11,297 nucleotides of DNA, from positions 5,078 through 16,374 of the forward strand of contig DIHI01000097.1 in the NCBI GenBank assembly GCA_002420085.1, read 5' to 3'. The position numbers were made by a program, and so were the translations under genes. The stretch is from Lysobacterales bacterium UBA5700. GTDB taxonomy: Bacteria > Pseudomonadota > Gammaproteobacteria > Xanthomonadales > Xanthomonadaceae. Below the pieces are notes generated by a model. The model did no database searches, was not told the origin of the DNA, and worked only from the letters and a program-made list of their open reading frames with translations. The number at the start of each line of letters is the position of its first letter. Position 1 is the stretch's first letter. This document shows positions 7,296-11,297 of this stretch, in pieces.

Positions 7296-7508
7296 TCAAC
7301 GCGGCAGACTGTCGTCCTCGCGCGGTTCGTTGGGCGGATTCACCCAGCGCAAGGCAACCCCGCGTCGGCGGGCGACCCGCTCGACCAGTTGCATGTACTC
7401 GGCATCGCTGCGGATGGTTGCCTTGGACTCGGCCAAGGGCGGCGAGGTCGTGGCGCAGGCCGCGACCAGACAGATGGCTGAAACGGAAAGCAACACTCGG
7501 ATGCGCAT
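7296..7508 (-). CDS. Small lipoprotein of unknown function (70 residues)
   Basis: A 70-residue protein with a compact lipoprotein signal peptide (MRIRVLLSVSAICLVAAC): basic start, hydrophobic core, and lipobox VAAC with the modified Cys at residue 18. The mature part is only about 53 residues: a Thr/Ser/Pro linker, an Arg/Glu-rich segment that may be helical (SDAEYMQLVERVARRRGV), then ALRWVNPP and an acidic/basic tail. Start 7508 has GGGAG 6 bases upstream. The same frame is open to 7715, but that extension is low-complexity Arg/Gly and would bury the signal peptide. Function not recognised. With no Asp at +2 (Ala19 follows the Cys), outer-membrane sorting is the default expectation. It lies downstream of truD on the same strand after 288 bp. 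Confidence 0.75.
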   Translation of the reverse strand: MRIRVLLSVSAICLVAACATTSPPLAESKATIRSDAEYMQLVERVARRRGVALRWVNPPNEPREDDSLPR

Positions 7509-7796
7509 GGCGATCTCCCGTCGAACAGCGGACCCTATGGCCCGGACAACGTATCGAACGCCATCCATTCGACCACGTGATCGACCCGACAGCGGCATCC
7601 ACCCTGCATGTTCGGAGCGACCTGCCCTCCTGGCGCACCGACCTTCCCCGTCGGCACACGGATGACGTTCGACGACCCGCCGACCCGATGCGCGCGGCGG
7701 TCGTGTGAACCGCATGCGGAAGGTCGGACCGGCCCGTCCTAACTTACGCCTTCTCCCGGACTTGGCAAGTGCCGGAAGCCGCTGACCGTGATGCCA
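7509..7796. other. 288-bp intergenic region between truD and the small lipoprotein gene
   Basis: No convincing coding sequence or structured RNA was recognised. An imperfect inverted repeat at 7753-7777 (10-12 pairs with one bulge and one mismatch, 3-base GGC loop) lies about 20 bases past the truD stop and may help end its transcript, though no U-tract follows. A weak TTGCCA/TAAGTT pair with a 16-base spacer overlaps it at 7741-7768 on the minus strand. If used, it would leave a leader of about 225 bases before the lipoprotein start. Both readings are low confidence. Confidence 0.3.
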
Positions 7797-8906
7797 TCAG
7801 GCCGCTCCGGCGACATCGCTGTCGACGCCAGTCGCGTCGGGCCGATCCGGCCGATCCCCGATCGCCTGACCGACCCGCCCGAGGCAGGCCAGCAGGGCCG
7901 TGGCATAGCAGCCGGCACCGAGCGTGAAGCTCAAATGCAGACGGTCGGCAGCCAGCCACTGGCATTCGAGCGCATCGACCCGGACCCGCAGGGCCCGCCG
8001 CTCCTGGTTCAGACCCGCAGCTTCCAGGCCGGCCGCCAGGGCCGCATGCGGTGCCAGCGCCGCCTGTTCGATCGCCAGCGCCGGTCCGGATGCCATCGAA
8101 CGGCCCCGCCCCCAGAGCGGTCCGGTCGGATGGATGTCCAGTTGCCGCGCCCGTTCGGCCAAGGTCGCATCGAGTGGTTCCGGACCGAACACGCTGCGAC
8201 TGCCATCCAGCATCCAGACCTCGCCCTCCAGACCGCTCGCCCAATTGCCGGCAGCGACCCGTGCTGCGAGCACGGCATTGAACAGCACCGAGCGCGCCGC
8301 CGACAGCAGGATGGCACGCTCGCTGCGCTTGACCCGACGTCCGGCGAACATGCTGAGCGCCGCTGCCGGATTGCCGCCGCCACGACCGAACCGCTGCTCA
8401 CCGAAGAAGTTCGGCATGCCCTGGACCGCAATCGCCGCCAGCCGCTCGGCCAGCGCCGACCGGTCGCATTCGACCCCACGCAACACCAGTGCGAATCGAT
8501 TGCCGGCCAGCGCGCCGCGTTGCAGTTTGCGGTTATGCCAGGCGCGATCCAGCACCCGGAGATCGGGCGCATCAAGGCCAGCCGGATCGGGCGCCGTGCG
8601 CCTGGGCAGATGCACGCTGAAACGCTGAACGGTCAGGGCGTGGCGGTCCTTCATGCCGGCGTAGCCAATCGCGACCTCGGCCACCCCGGCCCAGGCCGCG
8701 AGCCGACGCGCCACTTCGGCGGTATTCAGGCCACGCTTCTCGATCCGCAGCAGCAGGTGCTCGCCCTCGCCGCTGGCTGGAAAGGCATCGACCTCCTCGA
8801 CCCGGAAATCGTCCGGCGTATGGCGGATCAGGGCATCGAACAGTGGCGGGCCGAATGCGCCTGGACCATCGGTTGCGTCCGAAGTCGGCGCCGTCTCAAC
8901 GTCCAT
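7797..8906 (-). CDS. truD: tRNA pseudouridine(13) synthase TruD
   Basis: 369-residue enzyme that isomerises uridine 13 to pseudouridine in tRNA-Glu. The N-terminal substrate-binding part has [11 protein letters not shown] and [17 protein letters not shown] (47-62). The catalytic motif [12 protein letters not shown] places the nucleophile at Asp87. [14 protein letters not shown] and the C-terminal RALRVRV...[12 protein letters not shown] are TruD hallmarks. The ATG at 8906 overlaps the end of ftsB by 11 bases; an ATG two codons earlier (8912) is equally possible, and neither has a strong ribosome site, so translation probably depends on coupling to ftsB. The open frame to 9005 is a shadow of ftsB. 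The extreme C-terminus is Asp/Ala/Pro-rich and likely disordered. In many gammaproteobacteria ispD and ispF separate ftsB from truD; they are absent here. Confidence 0.95.
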   Translation of the reverse strand: MDVETAPTSDATDGPGAFGPPLFDALIRHTPDDFRVEEVDAFPASGEGEHLLLRIEKRGLNTAEVARRLAAWAGVAEVAIGYAGMKDRHALTVQRFSVHLPRRTAPDPAGLDAPDLRVLDRAWHNRKLQRGALAGNRFALVLRGVECDRSALAERLAAIAVQGMPNFFGEQRFGRGGGNPAAALSMFAGRRVKRSERAILLSAARSVLFNAVLAARVAAGNWASGLEGEVWMLDGSRSVFGPEPLDATLAERARQLDIHPTGPLWGRGRSMASGPALAIEQAALAPHAALAAGLEAAGLNQERRALRVRVDALECQWLAADRLHLSFTLGAGCYATALLACLGRVGQAIGDRPDRPDATGVDSDVAGAA

Positions 8907-9195
8907 CGGCATCCGGCTCGGACGACTCGATGATCCGATAGAACACCTCGCCAGGCAGCACCAGGCCCAACTCCGACCGTGCCCGTTCCTCGACGGCATC
9001 GTCACCCTGCTTCAGGCCCTCGACTTCAGCAGCCAGGGCATCATTGCGGGTACGCAGCAACCGGTTGCGCTCACGCTGCTCGACCACCGATTGCTCCAGA
9101 CCGCGCGCTCTGACAGCGACACCGTCGCCAGACCACAGCCGGTACTGGAGCCCAGCCAGAAGAACCATCAGGACCACGATCAGCCAGCGTGTCAT
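8896..9195 (-). CDS. ftsB: Cell-division protein FtsB
   Basis: 99-residue bitopic inner-membrane divisome protein; FtsB forms the FtsQLB complex that activates septal peptidoglycan synthesis. The sequence shows one N-terminal membrane span (about 4-21, [18 protein letters not shown]), a periplasmic coiled-coil stretch (about 30-66), and the family's C-terminal pattern [19 protein letters not shown] (69-87). Length matches E. coli FtsB (103). The start at 9195 has GAGG 5 bases upstream; an open frame continuing to 9552 runs into eno and is rejected. It lies 133 bp downstream of eno, the standard position for ftsB, and overlaps truD at its 3' end. Confidence 0.95.
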   Translation of the reverse strand: MTRWLIVVLMVLLAGLQYRLWSGDGVAVRARGLEQSVVEQRERNRLLRTRNDALAAEVEGLKQGDDAVEERARSELGLVLPGEVFYRIIESSEPDADGR

Positions 9196-9328
9196 GATCG
9201 CCTCAACTCGGTCGGTGAAGGATGGCGTCGGCCAGTATCGATGCCGCACGGACGGTACAGCATCGACAGCGGTTCCGCGCGTTCTGCCGGCGATCATCGC
9301 ACGAACCGACCTGGACCGGCGACCCGAC

Positions 9329-11297
<1,969 letters not shown>

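Noticed and set aside
7741..7768. Minus-strand promoter TTGCCA-N16-TAAGTT for the small lipoprotein gene
   Set aside because: The -10 hexamer matches only 3 of 6, it overlaps the hairpin after truD, and the leader would be about 225 bases; not strong enough to list as a promoter.
7788..8933. A 381-codon plus-strand open frame
   Set aside because: Antisense to truD; the translation is low-complexity Arg/Gln/His-rich and shows no family motif.

Overview
The window is a G+C-rich stretch of a Gram-negative chromosome, almost certainly from a gammaproteobacterium and perhaps near the Xanthomonadales/Lysobacterales. The evidence is the order kdsA - eno - ftsB - truD - surE - pcm - yqaA - nlpD, a well-known gammaproteobacterial housekeeping neighbourhood, together with Kdo-lipopolysaccharide, TonB-dependent and lipoprotein genes that imply an outer membrane. 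No exact genus can be named from sequence alone. All genes but one (an Smr-domain gene) are on the minus strand, so biological order runs from high to low coordinates.

Right part (7296-11297), transcribed leftwards: the 3' part of kdsA (cut by the window edge), eno, ftsB, truD (overlapping ftsB), then a small 70-residue lipoprotein gene after a 288-bp gap. The usual ispD and ispF are missing between ftsB and truD. Middle (5786-7254): the plus-strand Smr-domain gene diverges from surE over a 107-bp intergenic region that holds a plausible promoter for the surE operon. Left-middle (3621-6565): surE-pcm-yqaA-nlpD form a tight operon with ATGA and GTGA stop/start overlaps or 10-bp gaps. It combines survival and repair functions (SurE, Pcm), a DedA-family membrane protein, and the cell-division amidase activator NlpD. 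No rpoS follows nlpD, although rpoS is the classical next gene in many gammaproteobacteria.

Left part (1-3620): two accessory-looking genes. The first encodes a 322-residue regulator that joins a degenerate receiver-like domain (Glu at the phospho-acceptor position) to a Crp/Fnr-type effector and winged helix. The second, 289 bp downstream on the same strand, encodes a 682-residue TonB-dependent outer-membrane receptor. The leaders of both genes share a 19-bp element with 16 identities (11 in a row), and the receptor leader also carries three CGATATCG palindromes, two of which form a perfect 20-bp dyad with a 2-bp spacer. This regulator/receptor pair with shared cis-elements is the most interesting part of the window.

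No tRNA, rRNA, CRISPR array, transposase or integrase was seen. No gene-free stretch exceeds 300 bp. The longest are 2105-2393, 7509-7796 and 3363-3620, each described below. The first 55 bases, downstream of the receptor stop, show nothing recognisable.
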